Source: Bacillus sp. ISL-45 (GTDB taxonomy: Bacteria > Bacillota > Bacilli > Bacillales > Cytobacillaceae). Taken from it: a DNA stretch of 36,261 nucleotides. The translations under genes and the position numbers were made by a program. Below are positions 19,509 through 27,888 of the stretch, piece after piece. Where the stretch lies: assembly GCF_018613195.1 (NCBI RefSeq), contig NZ_JAGGQQ010000020.1, forward strand, positions 1 to 36,261, written 5' to 3'. Each line of letters begins with the position of its first letter. The stretch's first letter is position 1. The notes below the pieces were generated by a model, which worked only from the letters and a program-made list of their open reading frames with translations, was not told the DNA's origin and did no database searches.

Positions 19509-20120
19509 TTGTTAGAATATACTGGGGAGAGAGTCATCCCCGACCTTATGAAACCAGCCAATGCTTTGTTGCTTGAACACTTAGCACGTTATCAATTTAG
19601 TTCCTACCACCTCCGTGGAAGGGTACTTGATATCGCTTGTGGTTCTGGCTATGGTTCGCAGATGCTCGCCAAGCTTGGCAAGAAACGGATCAATGAATTA
19701 ATCGCAGTTGATTTCGATCCCGTAACAATTGAATATGCTCATAAACGATATAACCATCCTCTGGTTAAATATCGTTGTGAAGATGCAACAGATCCCCTGC
19801 TTCCCCAAAAATTAGGCATGTTTGATGCCATCATTTCCTTTGAAACATTAGAACATTTAGAAGAAGAACGGCAATTTCTGGCCAATCTTTATAACATGTT
19901 AAAACCCGGTGGGACATTGGTCCTGTCCACACCTTTCGGAAAAGGAAGAGGAAAACCATGTGGTTCGCCATTCCATGTTCATCAGTTGACCGTTGACGAA
20001 TTTAATGAGTTATTTCCGGAATACAAAGGAGTAAAGATGTACTACCAAAAGGGCGTATTAATCGAGCCACCCTACCCGGGCGTTAAATATCCGCTTGGAG
20101 TCGCGGTTTGTACCAAATAG
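19509..20120 (+). CDS. Class I SAM-dependent methyltransferase
   Basis: 203 aa from TTG 19509 (MLEYTGERVIPDLM), chosen because AAGGAG lies at a good distance; the ATG at 19491 has its GGAGG box only one base away. SAM-binding motif I is VLDIACGSGYGSQML, motif II-type acidic residue in IAVDFDP, then FDAIISFETLEHLEE and LKPGGTLVLSTPF. The fold is Methyltransf_11/25. Similar proteins in bacilli often act on small molecules or glycans, but the substrate is unknown. Monocistronic as far as seen. Confidence 0.85.
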   Translation: MLEYTGERVIPDLMKPANALLLEHLARYQFSSYHLRGRVLDIACGSGYGSQMLAKLGKKRINELIAVDFDPVTIEYAHKRYNHPLVKYRCEDATDPLLPQKLGMFDAIISFETLEHLEEERQFLANLYNMLKPGGTLVLSTPFGKGRGKPCGSPFHVHQLTVDEFNELFPEYKGVKMYYQKGVLIEPPYPGVKYPLGVAVCTK

Positions 20121-20240
20121 AATTTTTTTAAAAAACTCTACTGAGTACTTGTATAAAGGTAACAAGTTCCTTTTGAAAATTACAAAATGATACCGTAAGT
20201 AAGGTAGTAAACCATTATAATGCAAAATTAACCCATTTAT

Positions 20241-20513
20241 ATGGGGGTGATTAAACTGGAAGAAATCCTTATTAAGTGTTTATCATCTGAAGATCTGCGG
20301 ATTATCGTCCCAATAGAGGTTCAGATATATTCACTTCATTTCGCCAAACATAAACAACAATCCAGGTTGGTGAAAATTAGTCATCTGGACGAAAACACTG
20401 AAAACAAAATTATCTCTTGCTTATTCGATAAATTACCTACAGACGAACATGTACGCCGAATATTTAATCAATTAAATATCATTTCTCAGGAACTGGAATT
20501 CCAATATAAATAG
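20241..20513 (+). CDS. Hypothetical protein, 90 aa
   Basis: Unrecognised, mixed-charge protein without membrane segments or signal peptide. The start is uncertain: ATG 20241 has no proper RBS upstream, while GGGGGTG inside the frame suggests initiation a few codons later at a non-ATG codon. It heads a run of five small plus-strand genes. Confidence 0.5.
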   Translation: MGVIKLEEILIKCLSSEDLRIIVPIEVQIYSLHFAKHKQQSRLVKISHLDENTENKIISCLFDKLPTDEHVRRIFNQLNIISQELEFQYK

Positions 20514-20532
20514 CTATAGGAAGGAGGAGTTT

Positions 20533-20667
20533 ATGGCTATTAAACTGATATGTGAAGAATGTAAAGGCGATGGTAAGGTTCCTTTCATACAGCTTCTTGG
20601 TTTAAAGAAAAGATGCAAGAACTGCCAAGGAGAGGGTAAGAAAATTCAACGTATTATTAGATATTAA
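20533..20667 (+). CDS. Micro-protein with two CxxCxGxG zinc motifs (DnaJ-like)
   Basis: 44 aa, AAGGAGG 5 bases before ATG. Two CxxCxGxG repeats, CEECKGDG and CKNCQGEG, joined by a 15-residue linker, make one complete zinc-binding hairpin of the DnaJ cysteine-rich domain, with nothing else attached. Small free-standing versions such as YuiA occur in bacilli; their role is unknown. Confidence 0.75.
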   Translation: MAIKLICEECKGDGKVPFIQLLGLKKRCKNCQGEGKKIQRIIRY

Positions 20668-20709
20668 CTTTGTTCCGTACAACATTATCTTCTTAAAGGG
20701 GTTCTGCTT

Positions 20710-20898
20710 TTGGTTAAAGCTGAAGATTTAATACTCTATAACAATTCAACCTACAAGGTTTTATATGTGTACCCAACAGGTTATTGTGAGATCAAAAAAA
20801 CTGACTCTGCCATAGTAGAATTTATTCATAGAAAAGACCTTAAAGCTTGTCCTTTGATTCTTGAGTCACAAGATTCTCCAGGAGGTGATTCACTTTGA
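20710..20898 (+). CDS. Hypothetical small protein, 62 aa
   Basis: TTG start with AAAGGGG 9 bases upstream. The sequence (ILYNNSTYKVLYVYPTGYCEI) looks like a small beta-barrel, for example KOW/SH3-like, but I cannot assign it. Its stop overlaps the start of the next micro-gene (TTGA), so the two are probably translationally coupled. Confidence 0.6.
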   Translation: MVKAEDLILYNNSTYKVLYVYPTGYCEIKKTDSAIVEFIHRKDLKACPLILESQDSPGGDSL

Positions 20899-21020
20899 AT
20901 AAAGAATGCCCTCGTTGTTCCGGAAAAGGTTATTTATTAGTTAAATTTCCGAATGAAAAAGAAGCTTGCTTCCACTGCCAAGGGAGCGGCATTAAAAATT
21001 CCACTCCTAATAGGAATTGA
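20895..21020 (+). CDS. Second micro-protein with CxxCxGxG zinc motifs
   Basis: 41 aa from TTG 20895, with GGAGGTGATTCAC just upstream. CPRCSGKG and CFHCQGSG reproduce the DnaJ zinc hairpin seen in the 44-aa gene 230 bp upstream, but the rest differs, so the two may be distant paralogues. Confidence 0.7.
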   Translation: MNKECPRCSGKGYLLVKFPNEKEACFHCQGSGIKNSTPNRN

Positions 21021-21064
21021 ACATGCCAAGAACTCGGTTTCATAGAATTTTAAGGAGGGGCATC

Positions 21065-21235
21065 ATGAAAGAACAGTTAATTAGAGGAGTCAGTATGCAT
21101 ACCGCTGGAGATTCCTTGTTATACTATATCCACTTTGACCATAAGACTTTAGAAGTTACCGAGAATGAATTCGATAAAGCTATGACTGATTTGAAGGTGA
21201 GCAAACGCCCTCTTACGATAATAGATCGTAACTAA
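21065..21235 (+). CDS. Hypothetical small protein, 56 aa
   Basis: ATG 21065 preceded by AAGGAGGGG. An upstream in-frame ATG at 21017 lacks an RBS and overlaps the previous gene. Acidic C-terminal helix region (VTENEFDKAMTDLKV). No family recognised. Confidence 0.65.
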   Translation: MKEQLIRGVSMHTAGDSLLYYIHFDHKTLEVTENEFDKAMTDLKVSKRPLTIIDRN

Positions 21236-21265
21236 TGCTTCGCTGTAGCTAAGGTTTAGACAATC

Positions 21266-21303
21266 AATAACCACCTTTGCTAAGATTGGCTTTGGAGGTT
21301 ATT
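21266..21303 (+). promoter_or_regulatory. Hairpin covering the RBS of the MFS gene
   Basis: AATAACCACC (21266-21275) can pair with GGAGGTTATT (21294-21303), one mismatch. The right arm holds the GGAGG box of the MFS pseudogene (ATG 21309), so translation of the original gene may have depended on opening this stem. Confidence 0.45.
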
Positions 21304-21308
21304 TACCA

Positions 21309-22581
21309 ATGAAATCACAAACAACTTCAACACCACTTCAAACACCTTTCTATTATGGATGGATGATTGTCTTTATCGGGGCATTGGGCGTATTTTTTTC
21401 CGGTCCTGGCCAGACATACTCCATTTCGGTATTTATCGACCACTATATCGCTGACTTCGGGTGGTCAAGGTCTCAAGTATCCGGCATTTATTCCGCGGCT
21501 ACACTAGCAGCTGGATTAAGCATGTTCTTTGTAGGCAGATATATAGATCTATATGGTCAAAGAAAAATGTCTGTCATCATTGGAATTGCCCTAGCCCTTG
21601 CTTGTTTTTGGAACAGTCTTGTCTCAAATTTCATCATGTTATTCATTGGCTTTTTCTTTCTAAGGCTATTGGGTCAGGGATCTATGACCTTAATTCCCAA
21701 TACCCTCGTTCCTCAATGGTTTATTGAAAAACGAGGTAAAGCACTTAGTCTAATGGCTATTGGTGGATTTACAAGTTCCGCTGCTTTCCCACCTCTAAAC
21801 ACATGGTTAGTCTCCAATTGGGGCTGGAGTTTCTCATGGAAGCTTTGGGGAATATTACTGTTATTTATTTTTGTACCCCTAGCATTCTTTTTAATTCGCA
21901 ATAAACCAGAAGATGTTGGAATGCTTCCAGACGGTGAGGATCATAAAAAGCAAACTCCTTCTGTTGGAGAACAACCAAAGAAGATATTAGAGATTAATTG
22001 GACTCTGCAGGAAGCAAAGAAAACAAGTGCTTTTTGGCTTTTGCTCGTATGTGTTAGTATCCCAGCACTTGTGAATACAGGACTAACATTTTCACTTGAT
22101 ATCAATCTTTAAACAAAATGGACTTTCATCGGGCACCGCTGCAATAGTTTTGAGCCTCATGGCAATTGTAGGATTCCCTATTTCATTAGCTGCCGGATAC
22201 ATTTTAGACCGCGTAAAAGTGAACTATATTTTAGCAGGAATCTTTGCAGGTGAAATTATATTTGTCGTTCTGCTTCTTTTTGTAAAGTCTTACCTCCTCG
22301 CCATCATTTTTGGCGTACTGTGGGGGATTAGTGGGGGATTCGAAAGAATTGCCTTAATTTACGTCTGGCCAAGTTACTTTGGAAGATTAGCTCTTGGAAG
22401 TATAAAAGGAAGCGCAATGACAGTCATGGTACTTGGGTCAGCATTAGGACCACTCCCTTTCGGATTCGCCTATGACCTGTTTGGGGGATACGAGTAAATA
22501 TTATTGCTAACCACCATCTTTCCTGTAATGGGAATAGCCTGTTCACTGCTTGCGAAGAAGCCGGTGAAAGAACAAGGCTAA
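21309..22581 (+). pseudogene. MFS transporter (oxalate/formate-antiporter-like), broken
   Basis: The protein starts normally (YYGWMIVFIGALGVFFSGPGQTYSISVF; about 6 helices, LIRNKPEDVGMLPDGE central loop). A one-base insertion in a T-run near 22091-22094 throws it out of frame; it should read LTFHLISIFKQNGLS in the second frame (22096-22497). That frame ends at TAA 22495-22497 inside GGYE*ILLLTTIFP, then stays open to TAA 22579-22581 with the expected C-terminus. Two lesions therefore break a roughly 420-aa 12-helix permease. The first lies in a homopolymer and could be a sequencing artefact; the second is not. Confidence 0.85.
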
Positions 22582-22597
22582 TTATAGTAAATATTTA

Positions 22598-22627
22598 AAG
22601 GCTTGATAATTTTCTCAAGCTTTTAAG
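22598..22627. terminator. Terminator between MFS remnant and HEPN-like operon
   Basis: Stem AGGCTTGA / TCAAGCTT (loop TAATTTTC), followed by TTTAAG on the plus strand and an A/T-rich stretch on the minus side. It serves converging units. Confidence 0.6.
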
Positions 22628-22646
22628 TATTATCCTTTTGAATATT

Positions 22647-23801
22647 TTACCAATCCATATTAGCTTCACGATCATAAATATATGATTCTTTTTCTAAAAA
22701 GTACTCTAAATTTTCATCTGAAGTAACTGCCCATTTTAGCTCTGAAACATACTCCGCATCAAACCTTATCTCCGGTATAGACTCTACAATTTTAATAGCC
22801 CTGTTCCATTCGGATTGATATAGGAATTCTTCAAACCTATCAATAATTTCGCACATTTCTTTATACTTTACACCTTTAATTAATAAAAATGAGAATACTT
22901 CATCCGGTTGAGATGGTACCTCAACTGGAATAGCGCCTACCCCTTTAATATGAGCAATTAAAGATCCGTTCCCTTTTTCAAAACCTCCGTGAGCGTGTTT
23001 ATTTCGTATCTCTTTCAAATTTTTTAGTGCTTCATAGTATTTTAACAATTTACGATTATTTTCTAATTCAAATATTTTTTTAAATTTATCACTCCAATTG
23101 GAATTGATTATATTAGGTATTGGTTCTGTTTTATAATCTATTTTTGTAAAAGGTAAAAGCAGTATTAACAGATGTTCTTGGAAACTAAAATACGCATCAA
23201 GCATTGCTTGTGTATTAAAAATTATTTCTTTTTCAAGATTAACTTTGCGATTTAACCCATAAGCAATGCTTCCTACAGGATAATCTTCGTTATTTTCAAT
23301 TTCGTCGTGAATTTTTTTTACGGTTCTTCTAAAATACAAATATCTTTGTCTAAGTAAACCAGTTTGATTCTCAATAGTTATTTCCCCATTATCTATCGCT
23401 TCATTAATTAAAGGCCGTAAAAGGCTTTCTGCAATTTTACTTGCGCTATTTAACTTTTTGAATAGATCTTTTAGTAAGTCCTCTTCAACATTTGAAATAC
23501 CTAAATTCAATCCAAATTTCTTCATTGAGAAAACACCATAAATATTTTTATATTTAAAAGGTATTTCATATAATATCTTTTCCATAGGTTTATATGTATG
23601 ATTAAACTCTAAAAGTTGGACAAAAATAGCATAAATCATATAAGGTTCAATATAATTTACATCTAATTGTTTTACCTTTAAAGTATATAAATCCTTACAA
23701 TATACTTCTTCTAGCTTTATACTTTCAATGTCTCTAGTACACATGATTAGGTTTTTAAATTTTTTTTGTTGCTCTTTCATTATTCTTTCTTTTATATTCA
23801 T
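22647..23801 (-). CDS. Unknown protein with HEPN-like RNKxAHG motif (gene 2 of pair)
   Basis: 384 aa, mostly helical. No family is recognised with certainty. NLKEIRNKHAHGGF (261-274) fits the R-x4-H core (Arg266, His271) of HEPN domains, which are often RNases or nucleotide-modifying partners. It is embedded in long helices, as in Apea-like HEPN proteins. The C-terminal ELKWAVTSDENLEYF parallels LWCLTSEDS of the partner. The start overlaps the partner's stop (ATGA), so translation is coupled. AT-rich relative to the core genes, suggesting transfer. No signal peptide or membrane helix. Confidence 0.75.
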   Translation of the reverse strand: MNIKERIMKEQQKKFKNLIMCTRDIESIKLEEVYCKDLYTLKVKQLDVNYIEPYMIYAIFVQLLEFNHTYKPMEKILYEIPFKYKNIYGVFSMKKFGLNLGISNVEEDLLKDLFKKLNSASKIAESLLRPLINEAIDNGEITIENQTGLLRQRYLYFRRTVKKIHDEIENNEDYPVGSIAYGLNRKVNLEKEIIFNTQAMLDAYFSFQEHLLILLLPFTKIDYKTEPIPNIINSNWSDKFKKIFELENNRKLLKYYEALKNLKEIRNKHAHGGFEKGNGSLIAHIKGVGAIPVEVPSQPDEVFSFLLIKGVKYKEMCEIIDRFEEFLYQSEWNRAIKIVESIPEIRFDAEYVSELKWAVTSDENLEYFLEKESYIYDREANMDW

Positions 23802-24850
23802 ATTAACGTAATTCTCCTGTTTTTACCTTGACTATCCTCTGAAGTCAAACACCAAAGAATATCTGCTAATATCCTATCTAGTTCACAGCAAATATTTAGA
23901 TAGATCCAATTTTCTCTACTATATTCAAAATAATCAAAGTAATAATTTTTCATAAAATGTGCAGCATACTCTTCTAATTTTTTTTGTAATCCGAGAAAAT
24001 CTCCATGAGCTATTTTATTACGAATTTGTCGAATTATTTTTGCAAACAACTTCTTTTTTTCATTATTTTCAAATCTATCTGACTCTATAAACAAGGCAAA
24101 TATATCATCGAATTTATTTGGGTCAGTAAAATCTTCTTTTCCTATAACCATTTCAATTAATGAATAATTTTTAAAAAGATGATACGCATTATAATTGCTA
24201 TCATCTGCTATAGCGGTCAGAATATAATCTAACATATAAAAATATTCTTCCTTCTCAATAAATAAATCTATTCTTCTACCAAAGTCTATAAGGCTATCTA
24301 TTTTTCTTCGGTTAAAAGAAATTGGATCCATATTAATATCGATATTCATTTCAGAATATAGCGTTCTGAATACATTAGTCTGTTCAAATAAGCTATTACC
24401 TGATGAATACATACAGGTTAATGGAATCCAATTCCTTTTATTACCTCCATTCCCGAGAAAAAATTCATATAAATTAATCCACTTCTCTGCAAACTCTATT
24501 TCGCAAGTAGGGCTATCTATATAAGGGTTCTTATTTTGAAGCATTGAATTTTCAAAGTCCTCAACAATTATACAAGTCAACTTATTTGCAATTTCTTCCA
24601 AATAATTCCCACTTCTTTGACCTAATATTCCTGAGAAATTTTTATGTTCAACGATATTTTTAGCATTGTATGCTTTTACATTTGTAAGGTCGGTGTATTT
24701 CTTAATATCATATTCCCTATGATGGATTTCTTCCTCCATTGTTTCTATTAATTCTTCTTGCCAATCATAAGAAAGATTAGATAAAGTGATTCCTAATTTT
24801 TTGGAAATCACAATTGGTTCTATTTCGGCGAAAATATTAACCACGATCAT
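23798..24850 (-). CDS. Unknown protein with HEPN-like RNKxAHG motif (gene 1 of pair)
   Basis: 350 aa, acidic and helical. IRQIRNKIAHGDF (273-285) carries the HEPN R-x4-H signature (Arg277, His282) in the C-terminal third, followed about 50 residues later by ADILWCLTSED. The N-terminal two thirds have no motif I know. RBS GAGGAG precedes ATG; a promoter is seen 90-115 bp upstream. It forms a two-gene unit with the 384-aa gene. Two similar HEPN-type proteins together suggest a heteromeric complex or a toxin with a related regulator, but this is inference. Confidence 0.75.
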   Translation of the reverse strand: MIVVNIFAEIEPIVISKKLGITLSNLSYDWQEELIETMEEEIHHREYDIKKYTDLTNVKAYNAKNIVEHKNFSGILGQRSGNYLEEIANKLTCIIVEDFENSMLQNKNPYIDSPTCEIEFAEKWINLYEFFLGNGGNKRNWIPLTCMYSSGNSLFEQTNVFRTLYSEMNIDINMDPISFNRRKIDSLIDFGRRIDLFIEKEEYFYMLDYILTAIADDSNYNAYHLFKNYSLIEMVIGKEDFTDPNKFDDIFALFIESDRFENNEKKKLFAKIIRQIRNKIAHGDFLGLQKKLEEYAAHFMKNYYFDYFEYSRENWIYLNICCELDRILADILWCLTSEDSQGKNRRITLI

Positions 24851-25103
24851 TGTTTATCTCCTCTATCCTAATTGAAATTGACTAATTTGGTTACGTTACC
24901 TCCAGCGATCAGAAGCTAGAAAAAGTATTTCCTTAAAATTATAACTAACGTTTCCCTTTAGTAAAATTATGGAATGCTTCTATTTTAACTATATCGGAAA
25001 TCTTACGAATCGTAAATTTTTATAAGTGTTTAATCATGAATCATAAGTTTTAAGAACCACTATTATCCACTTGTTAGCCCGTTCGTTACTAAACTCCGTA
25101 AAT
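24851..25103. other. Intergenic region upstream of the HEPN-like pair
   Basis: Very AT-rich. Apart from the promoter listed separately it holds no gene, and no repeats resembling those beside glmS. Confidence 0.4.
24938..24965 (-). promoter_or_regulatory. Probable promoter of the HEPN-like pair
   Basis: Minus strand: -35 TTTACT (24960-24965), 16-nt spacer, perfect -10 TATAAT (24938-24943). It leaves an untranslated leader of about 80 nt. Confidence 0.55.
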
Positions 25104-25152
25104 ATAAAAAAGCTTGTAGATCAGTCTAATTTTCTAGACTATCTACAAGCTC
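25104..25152 (-). terminator. Terminator after the xre gene
   Basis: Long stem AGCTTGTAGATCAGTCTA / TAGACTATCTACAAGCT with a one-base bulge, followed on the minus strand by TTTTTTAT. It separates the regulator from the HEPN-like pair, so these are distinct transcripts. Confidence 0.8.
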
Positions 25153-25209
25153 TACAATTAATCCAAAAACAAAAGATTTTTGGTTACTGATGTTGAACTA
25201 GTTAATTCT

Positions 25210-25407
25210 CTAATCTTCAAATAAAATATTTAAGTCCATTTTAATAACTTGCCTTAAAGATTTTAATGTTTGATAAGAAGGATAACATTTATCTTTTTCT
25301 ATATCACTTAAGGTTCCTTGAGAAATTCCTAATAAGTTTGCAAACTCAGCTTGTGTATAAAAATTTTCTTTTCTAATCGTTTTTATACGCTCACCAATTG
25401 ATACCAT
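25210..25407 (-). CDS. Small Xre/Cro-type HTH regulator
   Basis: 65 aa, a bare HTH_3 domain: IGERIKTIRKENFYTQAEFANLLGISQGTLSDIEKDKCYPSYQTLKSLRQVI. There is no sensor domain. GAGGAG lies 7 bases before ATG. It sits between the Tn7-like end and the HEPN-like pair, all on the minus strand. Such regulators often control defence or toxin genes next door, which is an inference here. Its upstream region contains the four 20-bp repeats. Confidence 0.9.
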   Translation of the reverse strand: MVSIGERIKTIRKENFYTQAEFANLLGISQGTLSDIEKDKCYPSYQTLKSLRQVIKMDLNILFED

Positions 25408-25449
25408 ATTATTAACTCCTCACAAGGAACCTTTTAAGACATAATGAAG

Positions 25450-25535
25450 ATTACCGACTATTTTTTTCGATTACCAACATTAATTACGAATTACCGACTA
25501 TTTTTTTCGATTACCGACTATTTTTTTCACAAACA
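25450..25535. mobile_element. Tn7-like transposon end with four 20-bp repeats at attTn7
   Basis: Four tandem copies with exact 20-bp period begin at 25450, 25470 (degenerate), 25490 and 25510; the unit is ATTACCGACTATTTTTTTCG. Next to them, the outer 8 bp read TGTTTGTG from the glmS side (25535 down to 25528). The distance from the glmS stop to this TGT is exactly 25 bp. Tn7 inserts at this spot, its ends start with TGT, and each end carries several TnsB-binding repeats of about 22 bp. The bordering GCTGA (25536-25540) would be the 5-bp target duplication. No tnsABCD genes and no opposite end are found in the window, so this may be a solo end of a decayed or very large element. Confidence 0.7.
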
Positions 25536-25560
25536 GCTGACTGGGTTCCAACACATTTAT

Positions 25561-27363
25561 TTATTCAACCGTAACTGATTTAGCCAGGTTACGTGGTTTA
25601 TCGACGTCACAGTCGCGGTGCAGTGCTGCGTAGTATGAGATCAACTGCAGCGGGATTACTGAGATAAGAGGTGTTAATAGGCTGTGCACTTCTGGGATGA
25701 CGAAGCGGTCTTCGTCTGTTTCCAGTCCGTTCATGGAAATGATGCACGGGTTTGCTCCGCGGGCAACGACTTCTTTGACGTTTCCACGGATGCTCAGGTT
25801 GACGAATTCTTGTGTTGCAAGGGCGATGACTGGTGTGCCTTCTTCAATCAAAGCAATTGTTCCGTGCTTCAGTTCTCCCCCAGCAAAGCCTTCAGCCTGG
25901 ATGTACGAAATTTCCTTCAGCTTCAACGCGCCTTCAAGGCCCACGTAGAAGTCGATTCCGCGTCCGATGAAGAATGCGTTTCTTGTAACAGTCAGGTATT
26001 CGCGCGCGATGCTTTCGAATTCTTCTTTGTCATCGCAAAGAGCTTCCATCGCTGACGCCACGATTCCCAGTTCCTGTACAAGGTCGAAGTTAACTTCGTG
26101 GCCAATTCCGCGAGCTGTTACTTCTGCTAAAATTGCCAGGACAGCAAGCTGAGCTGTATATGCCTTTGTTGAAGCGACCGCGATTTCAGGACCAGCGTGA
26201 AGAAGAAGAGTGTAGTCTGCTTCACGGGAAAGAGTTGAACCAGCAACATTCGTAATCGTCAAAGCCTTGTAGCCCATTTCCTTCACTTGAACAAGAACCT
26301 GTCGGCTGTCCGCAGTTTCTCCGCTCTGTGAAATGAAGATGAATAATGGCTTCTCAGATAGAAGTGGCATATTGTAGCCGAATTCACTTGAGATATGAAC
26401 TTCAACAGGAATCTTCGCCAATTTTTCGATGAACTGCTTGCCGACAAGACCTGCATGATATGAAGTACCAGCAGCGATAATGTAGATGCGGTCTGCTTCC
26501 TTCATCGCAGAAACGATGTCAGAGTCGATTTCAAGGGCGCCTTCGCCATCCTGATAGTTTTGGATGATTTTGCGCATCACTAGCGGCTGCTCGTCGATTT
26601 CTTTGAGCATGTAGTGTGGATATGTTCCCTTTTCAATATCGCTTGCATCAAGTTCTGCTGTGTAAGGAGCACGTGAAACCACTTCTCCTTCAAGGTTCTT
26701 GATTGTCACTTCTTCCTTAGTAACAATCACCATTTCTTTATCCATCAGTTCAACATACTGGTTAGTTACCTGGATCATTGCCATTGCGTCACTGGCAACA
26801 ACATTGAAGCCATCGCCAAGGCCGACAAGAAGCGGGCTCTTGTTTTTCGCCACAAAAATCGTGTCTTCGTTTTGCTCGTCTATCAGGGCAAGTGCATAGG
26901 AACCATGTAAAATTGTCAGCGTCTTTCGGAAGGCTTCTTCCAGGCTCAGACCTTCGTTTACGAACAGTTCGATTAACTGGACGATAATTTCAGTGTCTGT
27001 TTCACTTTTCAATTCGACATTCTGCAAGTACTCGCGCTTTAATAGATCGTAGTTCTCGATAACGCCATTGTGGACAAGAGTCAGTCTGCTAGTTGAGCTC
27101 TGGTGAGGGTGAGCGTTCACCTTGCTTGGAGGACCGTGAGTCGCCCAACGAGTATGGCCGATACCTGCGTTAGCCATCACATCATTGTCCACTGCATTGC
27201 GCAGGTCGGCAATGCGTCCTTTTTCCTTAAAAACATGAACTCCCTTTTCGTTCATGACTGCGATCCCCGCAGAGTCATACCCTCTATACTCAAGCTTTTC
27301 CAGACCTCTTAATAAAATCTCTTTCGAGTCATTATTTCCGATATATCCAACGATTCCACACAT
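25561..27363 (-). CDS. glmS: Glucosamine-fructose-6-phosphate aminotransferase GlmS
   Basis: 600 aa. The N-terminal glutaminase domain has nucleophile Cys2 (MCGIVGYIG); two SIS sugar-phosphate isomerase domains follow ([23 protein letters not shown]), and the C-terminal tail ends LAKSVTVE. It converts fructose-6-P and glutamine to glucosamine-6-P, the first step of cell-wall amino-sugar synthesis. Expression is controlled by the self-cleaving ribozyme in its leader. The conserved 3' end of this gene is the TnsD target of Tn7, and a Tn7-like end stands 25 bp after the stop codon. No terminator hairpin follows the gene, in keeping with interruption of the downstream region. Confidence 0.98.
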   Translation of the reverse strand: MCGIVGYIGNNDSKEILLRGLEKLEYRGYDSAGIAVMNEKGVHVFKEKGRIADLRNAVDNDVMANAGIGHTRWATHGPPSKVNAHPHQSSTSRLTLVHNGVIENYDLLKREYLQNVELKSETDTEIIVQLIELFVNEGLSLEEAFRKTLTILHGSYALALIDEQNEDTIFVAKNKSPLLVGLGDGFNVVASDAMAMIQVTNQYVELMDKEMVIVTKEEVTIKNLEGEVVSRAPYTAELDASDIEKGTYPHYMLKEIDEQPLVMRKIIQNYQDGEGALEIDSDIVSAMKEADRIYIIAAGTSYHAGLVGKQFIEKLAKIPVEVHISSEFGYNMPLLSEKPLFIFISQSGETADSRQVLVQVKEMGYKALTITNVAGSTLSREADYTLLLHAGPEIAVASTKAYTAQLAVLAILAEVTARGIGHEVNFDLVQELGIVASAMEALCDDKEEFESIAREYLTVTRNAFFIGRGIDFYVGLEGALKLKEISYIQAEGFAGGELKHGTIALIEEGTPVIALATQEFVNLSIRGNVKEVVARGANPCIISMNGLETDEDRFVIPEVHSLLTPLISVIPLQLISYYAALHRDCDVDKPRNLAKSVTVE

Positions 27364-27489
27364 AACTTCTATTCCTCCTGTACGACAGGGGACAAGAAGC
27401 CTCTTAAATAGGGGCAGCTTGCCCCCTTATCTCATATAATTGGTTTGAGGTCAGACTTCGTAAATCCAATCCTCTTTAGTTTTAGCATC

Positions 27490-27637
27490 CCCATCTTTTT
27501 GTGCATTAAGTTGCCCTAATGTTTTGAAGATGGAATTCGCGGCTGTGCTTTCAGCCGGGAGGCATCCGCCGAAACTTCGATAAACCTCCACCTCGTCAAC
27601 TAATCCACATTTTCGGTCAAGGATTAGTCCTGGCGCT
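27490..27637 (-). ncRNA. glmS ribozyme/riboswitch
   Basis: Minus strand: cleavage context A|GCGCCAGGACTAATCC (cut next to 27636/27637), GACGAGGTGGAGGTTTATCGAAG, TTCGGCGGATGCCTCCCGGCTGA, and the P2.1/P3/P4 tail with CCATCTT...AAGATGG. These are the conserved core of the glmS catalytic riboswitch, which cleaves its own mRNA when glucosamine-6-P binds. It lies about 130 nt upstream of the glmS ATG. Confidence 0.95.
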
Positions 27638-27732
27638 TTAGTTTTCCATTGATTTACCTCTGCCCACCTTTCGATAAAATTTGTTTTTAAGGCTTATGCT
27701 GCACAATCCGCCTTATTTGCAAAAACAGGATT

Positions 27733-27761
27733 ATCATACATGATACGTATCTATCCGTCAA
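27733..27761 (-). promoter_or_regulatory. glmS promoter with palindromic spacer
   Basis: -35 TTGACG (27756-27761), 17-nt spacer, -10 TATGAT (27733-27738) on the minus strand. The spacer contains the perfect palindrome GATACGTATC (27742-27751), a possible operator. Transcription would start some 90 nt before the ribozyme cleavage site. Confidence 0.7.
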
Positions 27762-27835
27762 TAGAAAACAAAGGAAAATAGCCCTCCCGTACAATTACCC
27801 TATACCGGCCGACTAAAAACTCCCTTCCTAAATAA

Positions 27836-27879
27836 ATATGCATAAGAGCTCATTTATGTGCCGGAGCCCTTATGCATAT
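27836..27879. terminator. Terminator after glmM
   Basis: 16-bp stem ATATGCATAAGAGCTC / GAGCCCTTATGCATAT (one mismatch or G-U) followed by TTATTT on the minus strand. It separates the cdaA-cdaR-glmM operon from glmS. Confidence 0.8.
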
Positions 27880-27888
27880 GACTGATTC

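Noticed and set aside
19241-19561. Minus-strand 106-codon frame
   Set aside because: Overlaps the methyltransferase start and a promoter region; low-complexity product.
25450-25529. CRISPR-like array
   Set aside because: The four 20-bp repeats are directly adjacent without spacers, and no cas genes are present.
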